Notes under the pieces: model-generated
Databases searched by the model: none
The model's input: only the letters and a program-made list of their open reading frames with translations
Told to the model about the DNA's origin: nothing
Program-made: the position numbers and the translations under genes
Part shown: piece by piece, positions 55,064 to 63,774 of the stretch
How positions within the stretch are numbered: the first letter of the stretch is position 1
Layout: each line of letters starts with the position of its first letter
Assembly: GCA_964342385.1 (NCBI GenBank)
Contig: CAYFGP010000005.1
Location: forward strand, 1-64,000
Source: Oceanospirillum sp964342385
GTDB lineage: Bacteria > Pseudomonadota > Gammaproteobacteria > Pseudomonadales > Halomonadaceae
Reading direction: 5' to 3'
DNA length: 64,000 nt

Positions 55064-55732
55064 TTAAAACGGCCAGTAATCACTGCTAAAGAAACGAGTC
55101 AGCCACCCCTGACGGGTACTTTCAGCCAAATCTCCGGTACCGCTATAGGTCAGACGAGCATCAGCCATCTTAGTGGATGGCGCAGTATTTTCCGGCGTTA
55201 CATCATCCGGGCGTAACAGACCACTGACTCGAATCACTTCAGAGCCATTGGTCAGATTCAGCCACTTTTCACCTTTTACAAACATCAGACCGTTTGGATA
55301 GATCTGATGCACCGTCACCGTAATACTACCCTGCAGACTGTTGCTCTGGTTCGCTGAGCCATTACCAGAAAAGTCGGTCTCATTTTCTACTGTAGTGGAT
55401 AGATCTACCGGGCTCTTACCAAAGATCGTTGGATTGGCGATGGTAATTTCACTGCTCTTTGAGTGAGTCGCATTGGTCGACTTTCTCGATGAGGTAGTTT
55501 CTGTCAACTGGATAGTAATCAGATCACCAACACGGTAAGCCTTACGATCACCGAACAGCGACATACTATAGTTCTGCTGATAAAGCGAACCGTTGCTGGC
55601 AGGCGGTGGCGCCATATGACTGGGCTGCACCGGCGCGTAAAAAGGATCATCCGGTTTTACCATGGCTTCTTTTTGACAACCCGCCAGGGTCAGCAGAAGC
55701 GAAATAGCCATTAAACGTTTTACCTGCAACAT
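55064..55732 (-). CDS. flgH: FlgH, L-ring lipoprotein
   Basis: About 222 residues. Lipoprotein signal with lipobox LTLAGC near residue 18, then SLFGDRKAYRVGDLITIQLTETTSS and the conserved C-terminus (TGDLAESTRQGWLTRFF). ATG at 55732 has AGGTGA 4 nt upstream; five open codons before it begin with TTG and overlap that site. Confidence 0.96.
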   Translation of the reverse strand: MLQVKRLMAISLLLTLAGCQKEAMVKPDDPFYAPVQPSHMAPPPASNGSLYQQNYSMSLFGDRKAYRVGDLITIQLTETTSSRKSTNATHSKSSEITIANPTIFGKSPVDLSTTVENETDFSGNGSANQSNSLQGSITVTVHQIYPNGLMFVKGEKWLNLTNGSEVIRVSGLLRPDDVTPENTAPSTKMADARLTYSGTGDLAESTRQGWLTRFFSSDYWPF

Positions 55733-55777
55733 ACGGTCACCTATCAATTCGATCTATTCTTTATTGCGATCAGCGCG

Positions 55778-56563
55778 TTATAAAGTCTGAGTCAGATTAC
55801 GCAGCATGGAATCGGCAGTAGAGACAACTTTTGAGTTCATCTCGTACGCACGCTGGGTAGAAATCATATTCACCAACTCTTCTACCGCGTTTACGTTAGA
55901 GTTTTCCAGCATGCCCTGCTCAGTTGTACCAATACCTTCATCACCAGGTACACCCACAATCGGAGCGCCGGAAGCCGCTGTTTCACGGTATAGGTTACCA
56001 CCAAAGGCCTGCAGGCCTGACGGATTGACAAAATCCGCTACAGTGATCTGGCCCAACTCCTGCTCAGTGGTTTCACCAGGCAGACGGGCCGACACGATAC
56101 CGTCACGACTGATACTGATGGATTGAGCATTTTCCGGTACCGTAATTTCTGGCTCCAGCAGGAAGCCAGTAGCGGTTACCACTTGACCATCAGCATTTAC
56201 CTGGAATTGACCATTACGGCTATAGCCCAGAGTACCGTCTGGCATCTGAATCTGGAAGAAACCACGACCATCAATGGCCAGATCCAGCGGCTGATCGGTA
56301 ATCTGCAGACTGCTTTCAGTGTGCATTTTCTGAGTGGCAACAGTGCGTACACCAGTACCCAGCTGTAAACCAGAAGGCAATTGCGTATTCAGAGAAGACT
56401 GAGCACCTGGCTGACGGACTTGTTGATACAACAGATCCTGAAAGATCGCGCGCTCTTTCTTAAAACCAACGGTGCTTACGTTTGCCAGGTTATTCGAGAT
56501 CGTACGCAGTTGTGTATCCTGTGCACTTAAACCTGTTTTACTTACCCATAATGCTGCGTGCAT
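55778..56563 (-). CDS. flgG: FlgG, distal rod protein
   Basis: 261 residues, family length. N-terminal rod motif LRTISNNLANVSTVGFKKERAIFQDLLYQ, and C-terminal VNAVEELVNMISTQRAYEMNSKVVSTAD. It forms the distal rod. Confidence 0.97.
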   Translation of the reverse strand: MHAALWVSKTGLSAQDTQLRTISNNLANVSTVGFKKERAIFQDLLYQQVRQPGAQSSLNTQLPSGLQLGTGVRTVATQKMHTESSLQITDQPLDLAIDGRGFFQIQMPDGTLGYSRNGQFQVNADGQVVTATGFLLEPEITVPENAQSISISRDGIVSARLPGETTEQELGQITVADFVNPSGLQAFGGNLYRETAASGAPIVGVPGDEGIGTTEQGMLENSNVNAVEELVNMISTQRAYEMNSKVVSTADSMLRNLTQTL

Positions 56564-56586
56564 AACCTTATCCTCTTAATTCAGTC

Positions 56587-57327
56587 CTAGCGCATCCGCA
56601 TTACGGAAGCTGCCGAAGCGGAGTTTTCATCCACTGTCTTCATCATCTTGGTTTGCATCTCGTACTGACGGGTCAGCGACAAGATGTTAATCAGCTCTTC
56701 TGCGGCATTCACATTACTGGCTTCCAGAAAACCGGACTCTACTCGAACAAAGCCATCAGCATCTGCTGGTTCGCCATTACGCTGACGCATCAGGCCGTCC
56801 AGGCCCTTTTCCAGCTCTTGCTTATCTGGATTCACCAGCTTGATACGATCAATCTGAGCCACTTCATTCGGTCCTGCACCCTGAGGCTGAATGGTAATCA
56901 CACCATCAACACCAATTTCTACGTGCTGAGCAGGAGGAATCACAATAGGACCACCTTCCCCCATCACCGGCATGCCTTTACCGGTTCTTAATACGCCGTT
57001 GGCATCGATCATCATCTCACCGGAACGGGTATAAGCTTCATCACCCAGACTGGATTCCACTGCAATCCAACCATCGCCTTGAATAGCAATATCCAGAGAA
57101 CGGCCTGTTTCAATAAAAGCACCGCTAGTCATATCAGTGGCAGGACGCTCACTGAGGGAATAGACCCGAGTTGGAAAACTTTCACCAAACACCGGCATTG
57201 CCCGTGCCTGTTCAAAATCCGCCTTAAAGCCTGTGGTATTGGCATTGGCCAGGTTATTGGCCCGTGCGGTCTGCGCCATCATATTGTTCTTGGCGCCGGT
57301 CATTGCGATATATAACGCTTTATCCAT
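56587..57327 (-). CDS. flgF: FlgF, proximal rod protein
   Basis: 246 residues with MTGAKNNMMAQTARANNLANANTTGFKAD at the N-terminus and VNAAEELINILSLTRQYEMQTKMMKTVDEN at the C-terminus. First gene of flgF-G-H-I-J, with its own sigma-54 promoter. Confidence 0.96.
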   Translation of the reverse strand: MDKALYIAMTGAKNNMMAQTARANNLANANTTGFKADFEQARAMPVFGESFPTRVYSLSERPATDMTSGAFIETGRSLDIAIQGDGWIAVESSLGDEAYTRSGEMMIDANGVLRTGKGMPVMGEGGPIVIPPAQHVEIGVDGVITIQPQGAGPNEVAQIDRIKLVNPDKQELEKGLDGLMRQRNGEPADADGFVRVESGFLEASNVNAAEELINILSLTRQYEMQTKMMKTVDENSASAASVMRMR

Positions 57328-57402
57328 TGTGTGACCTCATTCTTGCCTGGTAGCAGGATGTCCTTTGCCGTTTTCCGCTTTTTCAGCCCCTATAAACGGC
57401 AA

Positions 57403-57436
57403 AAGGCTTGCATTTACCTAAGTAAATGCAAGCCTT
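57403..57436 (-). terminator. 15-bp perfect hairpin between flgE and flgF
   Basis: AAGGCTTGCATTTAC-CTAA-GTAAATGCAAGCCTT. It is followed on the minus strand by TTTTGCCG, a short T-run, so it could end flgB-C-D-E transcripts. Its flgE-proximal arm contains the -12 element of the flgF sigma-54 promoter. Confidence 0.6.
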
Positions 57437-57442
57437 ATGCCA
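57427..57442 (-). promoter_or_regulatory. Sigma-54 promoter of flgF-G-H-I-J
   Basis: Minus-strand TGGCATAAGGCTTGCA matches TGGCAYR-N4-TTGCA at every defined position. TTGCCG (57365) and CGGCAA (57397) form an inverted pair in the leader. Confidence 0.82.
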
Positions 57443-57482
57443 AATTATTATTTTTGATATATTTTCTAGTAATTCTCTAGAC

Positions 57483-59579
57483 TTATCTCAGATTGATAAT
57501 AGTCTGAGTTAAGGTATCAGCCGTCTGAATGGTCTTGGCATTCGCTTGATAATCACGCTGAGCCAAAATCATCTTCACCAGCTCCTGCGACAGATCCACG
57601 TTAGAATCCTCCAGGGCCTGAGAGCGGATATTACCTGCCACACTGACACCTGGCGCATTGATCACGGGGTCACCGGATTCTGTAGTATGAATCCAACTGG
57701 TACCACCAATTGGTTCCAGACCTTGATCATTACGGAAGGTCGCGATAGCAATCTGGCCAATCAGACGATTAGTACCGTTGGTGTAACGAGCGCTAATAGT
57801 ACCCTCTGCATCGACATCCAACCCAGCTAACTCACCGGTTGAGAAACCATCCTGAGACAAAGAAGTCGCACCAAAGGCTCCGGCAAACTGAGTTGTGCCC
57901 GCCAGGTCGATGGTAAACTCCTGCGGTTCAGATGAGCCGTTTTCATTGGAAGCATCATCGCGCGGTGTCCAATCCCGAATTGTGATTGTCGGCAGAGGCT
58001 CTGCCAGCTGACCAAACTCAGTAAAGTTAAATGAGAAGTAATCCGGGCTGTTGGCATTACCATCGGTCACACGCTCGCCGTCAACAAAGGCATGCATCTG
58101 CCAGCGGTTATCGGCGCTCTCGGACTCAATAGCATCCAGCGTTGAGATCACTGCCGATGGATCTAGCGCACCCGCACCATCATCAAGATCAACACTCAGC
58201 TCTGCCAGCGAGTTCAGTGCTAATTTATAAGTGGCCTGCTCTTCCACACTAGGACTTGGGTTGATCGTAAAATCACCTTCGTTCCACAGCGTACCAGTTG
58301 GTGTCCAAGTAGTATCACCACTTAACAGTGCACCTAGAGCACTTTGCAAATCACTCACCAAAGCCTGAGCATCTGCGACTGTTACCGTGGTATCCACATC
58401 TTCTGCTTTTAAAGAAGCGGTCAGATCAGAAGTCATCAGGTTAGTACGCATCACACCCGACAAAACATCAATATTGGCATAAGCCACATTTTGACCGGTC
58501 AGTGCCGCATTTTCCATCGCTTCCAATGCGCCTTTGTAGACATCAACATCAACAGCTCCGGCCGCAGTAGTCACGTTTGGCAGATACTCGACCAAACCAT
58601 CATAAGCGGCTTGATAGAATTCCTTAGTACGACCACTGGAGTTACTGACCAGATTACTCAACGCCGTATGGATACGATCCAACTGCTGGCCACGGGCGTT
58701 ATCATCCACACCACCGGCAGTCACATCATCAATGAAGTTCTCCGTACCCGTTGGCAACGTAAAATTATTATTCAAAATTGCAGCGATATCGGCATCCAGA
58801 TTAGTTGCAGCCGCCTCATCGGAATCACCGACAAAGTTACCGTCACTTGTGGCCGGATCAAACGTCGTCAGGTGATCACTGCCATAACGGGAGAAACCGA
58901 TCATCGCTTCCAGAGCACGGGCAGGCTCACCCAGATCTGGAGTATAAGGCGGCTGTTTTACAAAGTACTGGGTCATGGTGTGAGCATTACCCAAAGAATC
59001 GTAAATTACCGATGGATACAGGTGCGTATAAGTATCCGAATCGTTTTCATCAAACGTATAGTTACTCGGAGGTACTTCACGGGAATCCAGATTAAATGCC
59101 ACATCTACCTTAGTTGTAGCATTAGGCTCAATATTCGCGACTGGAATATATAGATCTTCTACTGCCCCGACCTGAATACTGTCACCGTTAGCATTCGCAG
59201 GGAAACCTTGCAGACGGTTACCTTCGTTAGTCACAACAAAGCCGTCTTTATCCATACCGAACATACCAGCACGGGTATAGGTATTGATGCCGCGCTCTTT
59301 AACAACAAAGAAGCCATTACCATCAATTTTCATATCCAGACTGTTCTGGGTAAACGTCGTACCACCCTGGGTGAACTGCTGCGTGATACCACCCACATAA
59401 ACACCCTGGCCCGGACGGTCACCACCAGTAGTCAAGCCTGCTTTAGAGTATATATCTGCAAATTCAACTCGAGATTGCTTAAAACCTACCGTACTGGCAT
59501 TGGCAACGTTGTTACCAATGGTTTCAAGGTTCTTATTTGATGCCTGCAGTGCAGAAACACCGATACCAAACGCTGTCAT
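57483..59579 (-). CDS. flgE: FlgE, hook protein with large central insertion
   Basis: 698 residues, about 300 longer than enteric FlgE. N-terminal LETIGNNVANASTVGFKQSRVEFADIYSKA and C-terminal NVDLSQELVKMILAQRDYQANAKTIQTADTLTQTIINLR are standard. The extra sequence, about residues 235-500, is Asp/Ala/Thr/Leu-rich and appears to be helix-containing surface domain(s). Last gene of flgB-C-D-E. Confidence 0.96.
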   Translation of the reverse strand: MTAFGIGVSALQASNKNLETIGNNVANASTVGFKQSRVEFADIYSKAGLTTGGDRPGQGVYVGGITQQFTQGGTTFTQNSLDMKIDGNGFFVVKERGINTYTRAGMFGMDKDGFVVTNEGNRLQGFPANANGDSIQVGAVEDLYIPVANIEPNATTKVDVAFNLDSREVPPSNYTFDENDSDTYTHLYPSVIYDSLGNAHTMTQYFVKQPPYTPDLGEPARALEAMIGFSRYGSDHLTTFDPATSDGNFVGDSDEAAATNLDADIAAILNNNFTLPTGTENFIDDVTAGGVDDNARGQQLDRIHTALSNLVSNSSGRTKEFYQAAYDGLVEYLPNVTTAAGAVDVDVYKGALEAMENAALTGQNVAYANIDVLSGVMRTNLMTSDLTASLKAEDVDTTVTVADAQALVSDLQSALGALLSGDTTWTPTGTLWNEGDFTINPSPSVEEQATYKLALNSLAELSVDLDDGAGALDPSAVISTLDAIESESADNRWQMHAFVDGERVTDGNANSPDYFSFNFTEFGQLAEPLPTITIRDWTPRDDASNENGSSEPQEFTIDLAGTTQFAGAFGATSLSQDGFSTGELAGLDVDAEGTISARYTNGTNRLIGQIAIATFRNDQGLEPIGGTSWIHTTESGDPVINAPGVSVAGNIRSQALEDSNVDLSQELVKMILAQRDYQANAKTIQTADTLTQTIINLR

Positions 59580-59604
59580 TGTTGCTCTCCTTGAAACCTG
59601 TTAC

Positions 59605-60321
59605 TTAGTGAAATTCTTGAATATCTGATAAGCCAACGGAGCCATATCCCGCCAGATTCAGTGTAATCTGACCACCAGTCCCCATGGTCACACTATCAAC
59701 ATTCACGTTGACATTGCTGGCCAGCGCGGTGCTATTCCCATTGACATTGGCATTAGCAGAAACACTATAGGTGCCTGCCGGCAAAGGATTGCCGTCTGCA
59801 TCCATACCATCCCATTCAAACGGCACCTTACCTGCCGGGTAACTCCCATCAGCCTGACGATAACCCGTCATGTCCAGCTCTTTAACCACCTTGCCGGTAG
59901 AATCAGTGATGAAAGCCTGCACATCGCGACCACCTTCAGGCAATGTGAAAGCACCACTCATACCTTCACCTTCTTTCATCATTGAAGCATTACCTTCAAT
60001 CTGAACTTTGCGGCCGACCAGAGCAGAAGCCTGCAGCGCCTGACTGGATTTGAAAGAATCCACCAGACTGTTGACACTGGTACTCATACTTTGAATACCT
60101 TCAACGGATGAGAACTGCGCCAGCTGGGCAATAAATTCGGTATTATCCTGCGGACTAAGTGGGTCCTGATTCTCTAATTGAGCCATCATCAGCTCCAGGA
60201 ATTCAGTTTGCCCCATGGCGTTAGGATCATTGGACGCCTTGTCAGCGGCTTCAGCAGCTGCCTGCTTGTTCTCAACGCCGTACTTTGCCCAAAAATCACT
60301 GCTGGTATTAATATTGGTCAT
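59605..60321 (-). CDS. flgD: FlgD, hook cap
   Basis: 238 residues. N-terminal GQTEFLELMMAQLENQDPLSPQDNTEFIAQLAQFSSVEGI is diagnostic; the C-terminal part is the FlgD Ig-like/Tudor domain (VPFEWDGMDADGNPLPAGTYSV). It scaffolds hook growth and is then replaced by FlgK. Confidence 0.97.
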   Translation of the reverse strand: MTNINTSSDFWAKYGVENKQAAAEAADKASNDPNAMGQTEFLELMMAQLENQDPLSPQDNTEFIAQLAQFSSVEGIQSMSTSVNSLVDSFKSSQALQASALVGRKVQIEGNASMMKEGEGMSGAFTLPEGGRDVQAFITDSTGKVVKELDMTGYRQADGSYPAGKVPFEWDGMDADGNPLPAGTYSVSANANVNGNSTALASNVNVNVDSVTMGTGGQITLNLAGYGSVGLSDIQEFH

Positions 60322-60338
60322 GATTCAACACCTCGCTC

Positions 60339-60791
60339 CTACTGACCCAACGTCAACACACGCTGCAGCATCTGCTTTGCGGTGTTCATGACTTCAACAT
60401 TAGTCTGAAATGAGCGGGATGCCGATAACATATCTGCCATTTCTTCCACAACATTGACATTCGGGTAAAACACATAGCCTTCTTCATTGGCCATAGGGTG
60501 ATCGGGTTCAAACCGGCGCTGAAGCGGAGCATCACTTTCTACAATGCCCATTACCTTCACACCTTCGCCTGCGCTATGACGAGGATCAAAGCTCGTCACC
60601 GGGCTACCTGGCTCACCGGACTTGTAACTCTCCAGCATAGGAGCAAACACAGCCTTACGGGCACGATAGGTCTGATCCACGCTGCTACTAACGCTCTGTG
60701 CGTTAGCCATGTTACTGGCGGTAGTATTCAGACGCAGAGATTGCGCCCCCATACCACTACCGGCAATATCAAATATTTTTCCCAGAGACAT
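60339..60791 (-). CDS. flgC: FlgC, proximal rod protein
   Basis: 150 residues. IFDIAGSGMGAQSLRLNTTASNMANAQSV at the N-terminus and VNVVEEMADMLSASRSFQTNVEVMNTAKQMLQRVLTLGQ at the C-terminus. Follows flgB after 2 nt. Confidence 0.96.
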   Translation of the reverse strand: MSLGKIFDIAGSGMGAQSLRLNTTASNMANAQSVSSSVDQTYRARKAVFAPMLESYKSGEPGSPVTSFDPRHSAGEGVKVMGIVESDAPLQRRFEPDHPMANEEGYVFYPNVNVVEEMADMLSASRSFQTNVEVMNTAKQMLQRVLTLGQ

Positions 60792-60793
60792 AA

Positions 60794-61195
60794 TTATTCA
60801 CTCCTCAGCGCTTTGCTTAAGCCTTTGAATTTACTGTTCAGAAAGGTAAAGCTGGACTGAAACTCAAGGGCATTCCGTGCGTATTGAGCCTGCTCAATAT
60901 CCGTCTCCACAGTATTACCATCAATGGCTGGCTGCGTAGGAATACGGTACTTCAGTGAACTTTCAGTCGTAATGGCTTCTGCCGGAATATGGTTACTGTG
61001 GGTGCGGTCTAATGACATGCGATCACGTTTTTCATATTCCCCCTTAAGCAAACCTTTAAAATCCAGGTCTCGCGCTTTAAAATTCGGCGTATCTGCATTG
61101 GCAATATTATTCGCCAAAATTTCAGAACGCTGAGAGCGAACACTTAACGCTTGTGGATGAATACCCAGAGCATTGTCAAAACTGATTGCGGTCAT
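60794..61195 (-). CDS. flgB: FlgB, proximal rod protein
   Basis: About 133 residues with ISFDNALGIHPQALSVRSQRSEILANNIANADTPNFKARD at the N-terminus and ARNALEFQSSFTFLNSKFKGL at the C-terminus. The ATG at 61195 matches usual FlgB starts; an ATG five codons upstream (61210) is also possible and Shine-Dalgarno strength does not settle it. First flagellar gene of this end of the cluster; cheV, cheR and flgA, which often lie upstream, are absent here. Confidence 0.94.
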   Translation of the reverse strand: MTAISFDNALGIHPQALSVRSQRSEILANNIANADTPNFKARDLDFKGLLKGEYEKRDRMSLDRTHSNHIPAEAITTESSLKYRIPTQPAIDGNTVETDIEQAQYARNALEFQSSFTFLNSKFKGLSKALRSE

Positions 61196-61228
61196 AGCCT
61201 GCCCCACCATTTACTTTCCCAATATAGA

Positions 61229-61244
61229 TACAAATTCCATACCA
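61229..61244 (-). promoter_or_regulatory. Candidate sigma-54 promoter of flgB-C-D-E
   Basis: Minus-strand TGGTATGGAATTTGTA: -24 GG, correct spacing, TTGT at -12 (GT instead of GC, as in flagellin 3). The leader would be about 20 nt. A TTGCCG motif lies 84 bp upstream at 61328. Confidence 0.42.
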
Positions 61245-61370
61245 GAAATAAAAAAACCTTTAAAAACAACGATTTATATAAAAAACATTTTATTGTTATT
61301 GTAGTTAAAGATTAAAGCGGAAGACCGTTGCCGCTTTTTATTTGCGAATGATTTTACAGACAGGAATAAC

Positions 61371-61398
61371 AAAAAAGGCGCTGCCAAACGACAGCGCC
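61371..61398 (-). terminator. Terminator of the acyl-CoA dehydrogenase operon
   Basis: GGCGCTG-N8-CAGCGCC stem, 7 bp, followed on the minus strand by TTTTTT. It marks the boundary between the fatty-acid genes and the flagellar cluster. Confidence 0.88.
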
Positions 61399-61499
61399 AA
61401 AGGATATAGAGGCAACAATAAAAACAGATAAGCACCGAAACAAAAGTCTCTCTAGACAATACCAGAGTACTTTTGTTTCAGTGTGTTAGAGCGCGATGA

Positions 61500-62657
61500 T
61501 TAATCCAGCTCTTTCAGGATCTCCCGCGCGATAATCACACGCTGGATCTCACTGGTGCCCTCATAAATAGAGGTCACACGTACATCACGGGCAAAACGCT
61601 CCAGTGGGTACTCTTTCACATAACCGTTGCCGCCCATCAGCTGCAGGGCAGAGTAACAGGCCGTATTGGCTTTTTCAGTAGCAAACAGTTTGGCCATAGA
61701 GGCTTCTTTGGCAAACGGCAGGCCCTGTTCTTTCTTCCACGCCGCACTCATCAGCAGCAGGCGCGCGGCTTCCAGTTCGGTGTAGTGATCAGCCATCATC
61801 CACTGCAGACCCTGGAAGTTAGCAATCGGTTGACCGAACTGCTCACGCTCCTTGGTATAACGTGCTGCATAATCCATTGCCGCACTGCCGATACCCAGTG
61901 CCAGGGAACCAATACCGATACGACCACCAGCCAGCTCAGCCACGGCGATACGGAAACCGTCATTCAGCTCACCCATAATGGCCGAGTCCGGTACACGACA
62001 GTTATCAAACAGCACTTCGTTAGTCGCTGAGGCCTTCTGCCCCATCTTGTCTTCCGCTTTGCTGATCTTAACGCCTGGGTTGTCGGCATCCACCAGGAAA
62101 CAGCTGATGCCCTTACCTTTCTTAGCGGCTTTATCGGTTACCGCCCATACGACAAAGACACCGGCGTATTCAGCACTACTGATCCACTGCTTAGCACCAT
62201 TGATCACCCAATCATCACCGTCTTTTACTGCGCTGGTGCGCATACCAGATGGATCAGAACCGGCATTGGCTTCACTTAGACAGAAGCTACCAGCCGGGTA
62301 TTCACCGCTACATAGCTTAGGCAGGTACTTTTGACGCTGTTCTTCGTTACCTACCACCTGAATCACTTCGGCCACCATATTGGTTACCGACATGGTCACT
62401 GCGGTCGAGGCACAAGCACGAGCGATCTCGGTCATAGCAACGCTAAAGGCCACCACACCGGCTTCTGTACCACCGTACTCAGCGCTGACATTCAGGCCCA
62501 TAAAACCCAACTCAGCCAGTTTTTTCAGGTTGGCCAGTAGGATAGTTTGATCACCGGTGTGATCCAGTTCAGCAGCCACAGGTTCCAGTTCAGTCTGGGC
62601 GAATTTACGCGCCATATCCTGGATCATCTGCTGCTCTTCGGTTAATGCCATATGCAT
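61500..62657 (-). CDS. Acyl-CoA dehydrogenase
   Basis: 385 residues, typical FAD-dependent acyl-CoA dehydrogenase: LSEANAGSDPSGMRTSA (FAD/substrate region), ISSAEYAGVFVVWAV, ERFARDVRVTSIYEGTSEIQRVIIAREIL with the catalytic Glu in YEGT. It oxidises acyl-CoA to enoyl-CoA. ATG at 62657 has AGGAG 8 nt upstream; an ATG two codons on is the alternative. Chain-length preference cannot be read from sequence. Confidence 0.93.
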   Translation of the reverse strand: MHMALTEEQQMIQDMARKFAQTELEPVAAELDHTGDQTILLANLKKLAELGFMGLNVSAEYGGTEAGVVAFSVAMTEIARACASTAVTMSVTNMVAEVIQVVGNEEQRQKYLPKLCSGEYPAGSFCLSEANAGSDPSGMRTSAVKDGDDWVINGAKQWISSAEYAGVFVVWAVTDKAAKKGKGISCFLVDADNPGVKISKAEDKMGQKASATNEVLFDNCRVPDSAIMGELNDGFRIAVAELAGGRIGIGSLALGIGSAAMDYAARYTKEREQFGQPIANFQGLQWMMADHYTELEAARLLLMSAAWKKEQGLPFAKEASMAKLFATEKANTACYSALQLMGGNGYVKEYPLERFARDVRVTSIYEGTSEIQRVIIAREILKELD

Positions 62658-62680
62658 ACGGTTATCTCCTCAGCAGTGGC

Positions 62681-63442
62681 TTAAGCCATACGGATCGCGC
62701 CGTCCAGACGAATCACTTCGCCGTTCAGCATGGTATTCTCGATAATGTGGCACGCCATCGCCGCAAACTCAGCCGGCTTACCCAGACGTTTCGGGAAAGG
62801 AACGGAATTACCCAGCGCTTCAACCGCTTCATCTGGAATATCGCTCATCATTGGCGTTTCAAATACACCTGGAGCCAGGGTCATGACACGGATACCGTGA
62901 CGGGACAGCTCACGAGCCAGTGGCAGTGCCATACCCGCGACACCCGCTTTAGAAGAGGAGTAAGACGCCTGACCTATCTGACCATCAAATGCCGCAATAG
63001 AAGCCGTATTGATGATAATGCCACGCTCGTTATCGGCCATCGCTTCGTTTTTCGCCATCGCCTGAGCCGCCAGACGGTTGACATTAAAGGTACCGACCAG
63101 GTTGATATTCACGCCCTTGGCAAACAGCTCCAGAGAAGCCGGATTCAGCTCACGATCCAGCAGTTTTTGTACAACAACAATACCGGCACAGTGCACCACG
63201 CCGTGCAGAGCACCGTAGGATTCAACAGCTAGATTAACCGCATTCTGCACATCGTCCTCAGAGGTGATATCGGTAGCGATAAAGCTGGCACTTTCACCCA
63301 GCTCAGCCGCCAGTTCAATACCGGCTTTATTGATATCTGCCAGTACCACATTAGCACCTTGCTCAATCAGGCTACGGGTTGTCGCTTCACCCAGACCTGA
63401 GCTGGCACCTGTCACTAAAAACGTTTTACCGGAAATCTGCAT
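62681..63442 (-). CDS. Short-chain dehydrogenase, 3-hydroxyacyl-CoA dehydrogenase type II-like
   Basis: 253 residues, classical SDR. NAD-binding TGASSGLGEA near residue 11, DITSEDDV, NAG-type HCAGI, catalytic Ser in NTASIAAFDG, YSSSKAG with Tyr and Lys, and PGVFETPMM. The pattern resembles HSD10/3-hydroxy-2-methylbutyryl-CoA dehydrogenases. With the adjacent acyl-CoA dehydrogenase it suggests beta-oxidation or branched-chain acyl-CoA degradation. Confidence 0.88.
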   Translation of the reverse strand: MQISGKTFLVTGASSGLGEATTRSLIEQGANVVLADINKAGIELAAELGESASFIATDITSEDDVQNAVNLAVESYGALHGVVHCAGIVVVQKLLDRELNPASLELFAKGVNINLVGTFNVNRLAAQAMAKNEAMADNERGIIINTASIAAFDGQIGQASYSSSKAGVAGMALPLARELSRHGIRVMTLAPGVFETPMMSDIPDEAVEALGNSVPFPKRLGKPAEFAAMACHIIENTMLNGEVIRLDGAIRMA

Positions 63443-63774
63443 CGTCTTATCTCTATATACTGGTAATCAATGATTAAAAAGGAAACGGTTACACGGCTAT
63501 CAAGCAGCGCTTAAACCGATCAAAAAAGAGGGCGACAGTGCCGTGCCATGGATCTCAGTGATCATGTCGTCATCTTCGCCCTTTAGTTCTATTCGTTATG
63601 TATCACACACAATGCGATACACTGTGGTTCCTGTATAAGTCATGATGGTTAATTTTTCAGGCTATGATAGAACTAAAACCTGCCATAACCAGTAACCATC
63701 CTGACTCGGGTTGCTAAACCTTAAACCGCTTTTAACATCCGGCAGTTGGAACAGTCTGCCGGATGCGTAAGCTC
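63443..63774. other. Gap between acyl-CoA synthetase and SDR genes
   Basis: 332 bp with no supported gene. It contains a perfect 10-bp hairpin at 63736 and, near 63598-63620, a loose inverted repeat GTATC-N11-GATAC that could be an operator (weak). Confidence 0.5.
63736..63765 (-). terminator. Hairpin after the acyl-CoA synthetase gene
   Basis: CATCCGGCAG-N10-CTGCCGGATG, a perfect 10-bp stem 9 nt past the stop. The minus-strand continuation TTAAAAGC is a poor T-run, so termination strength is uncertain. Confidence 0.55.

Noticed and set aside
61274..61459. 61-codon minus-strand open frame between the acyl-CoA dehydrogenase and flgB
   Set aside because: It covers the terminator and an AT-rich stretch and looks like non-coding sequence.
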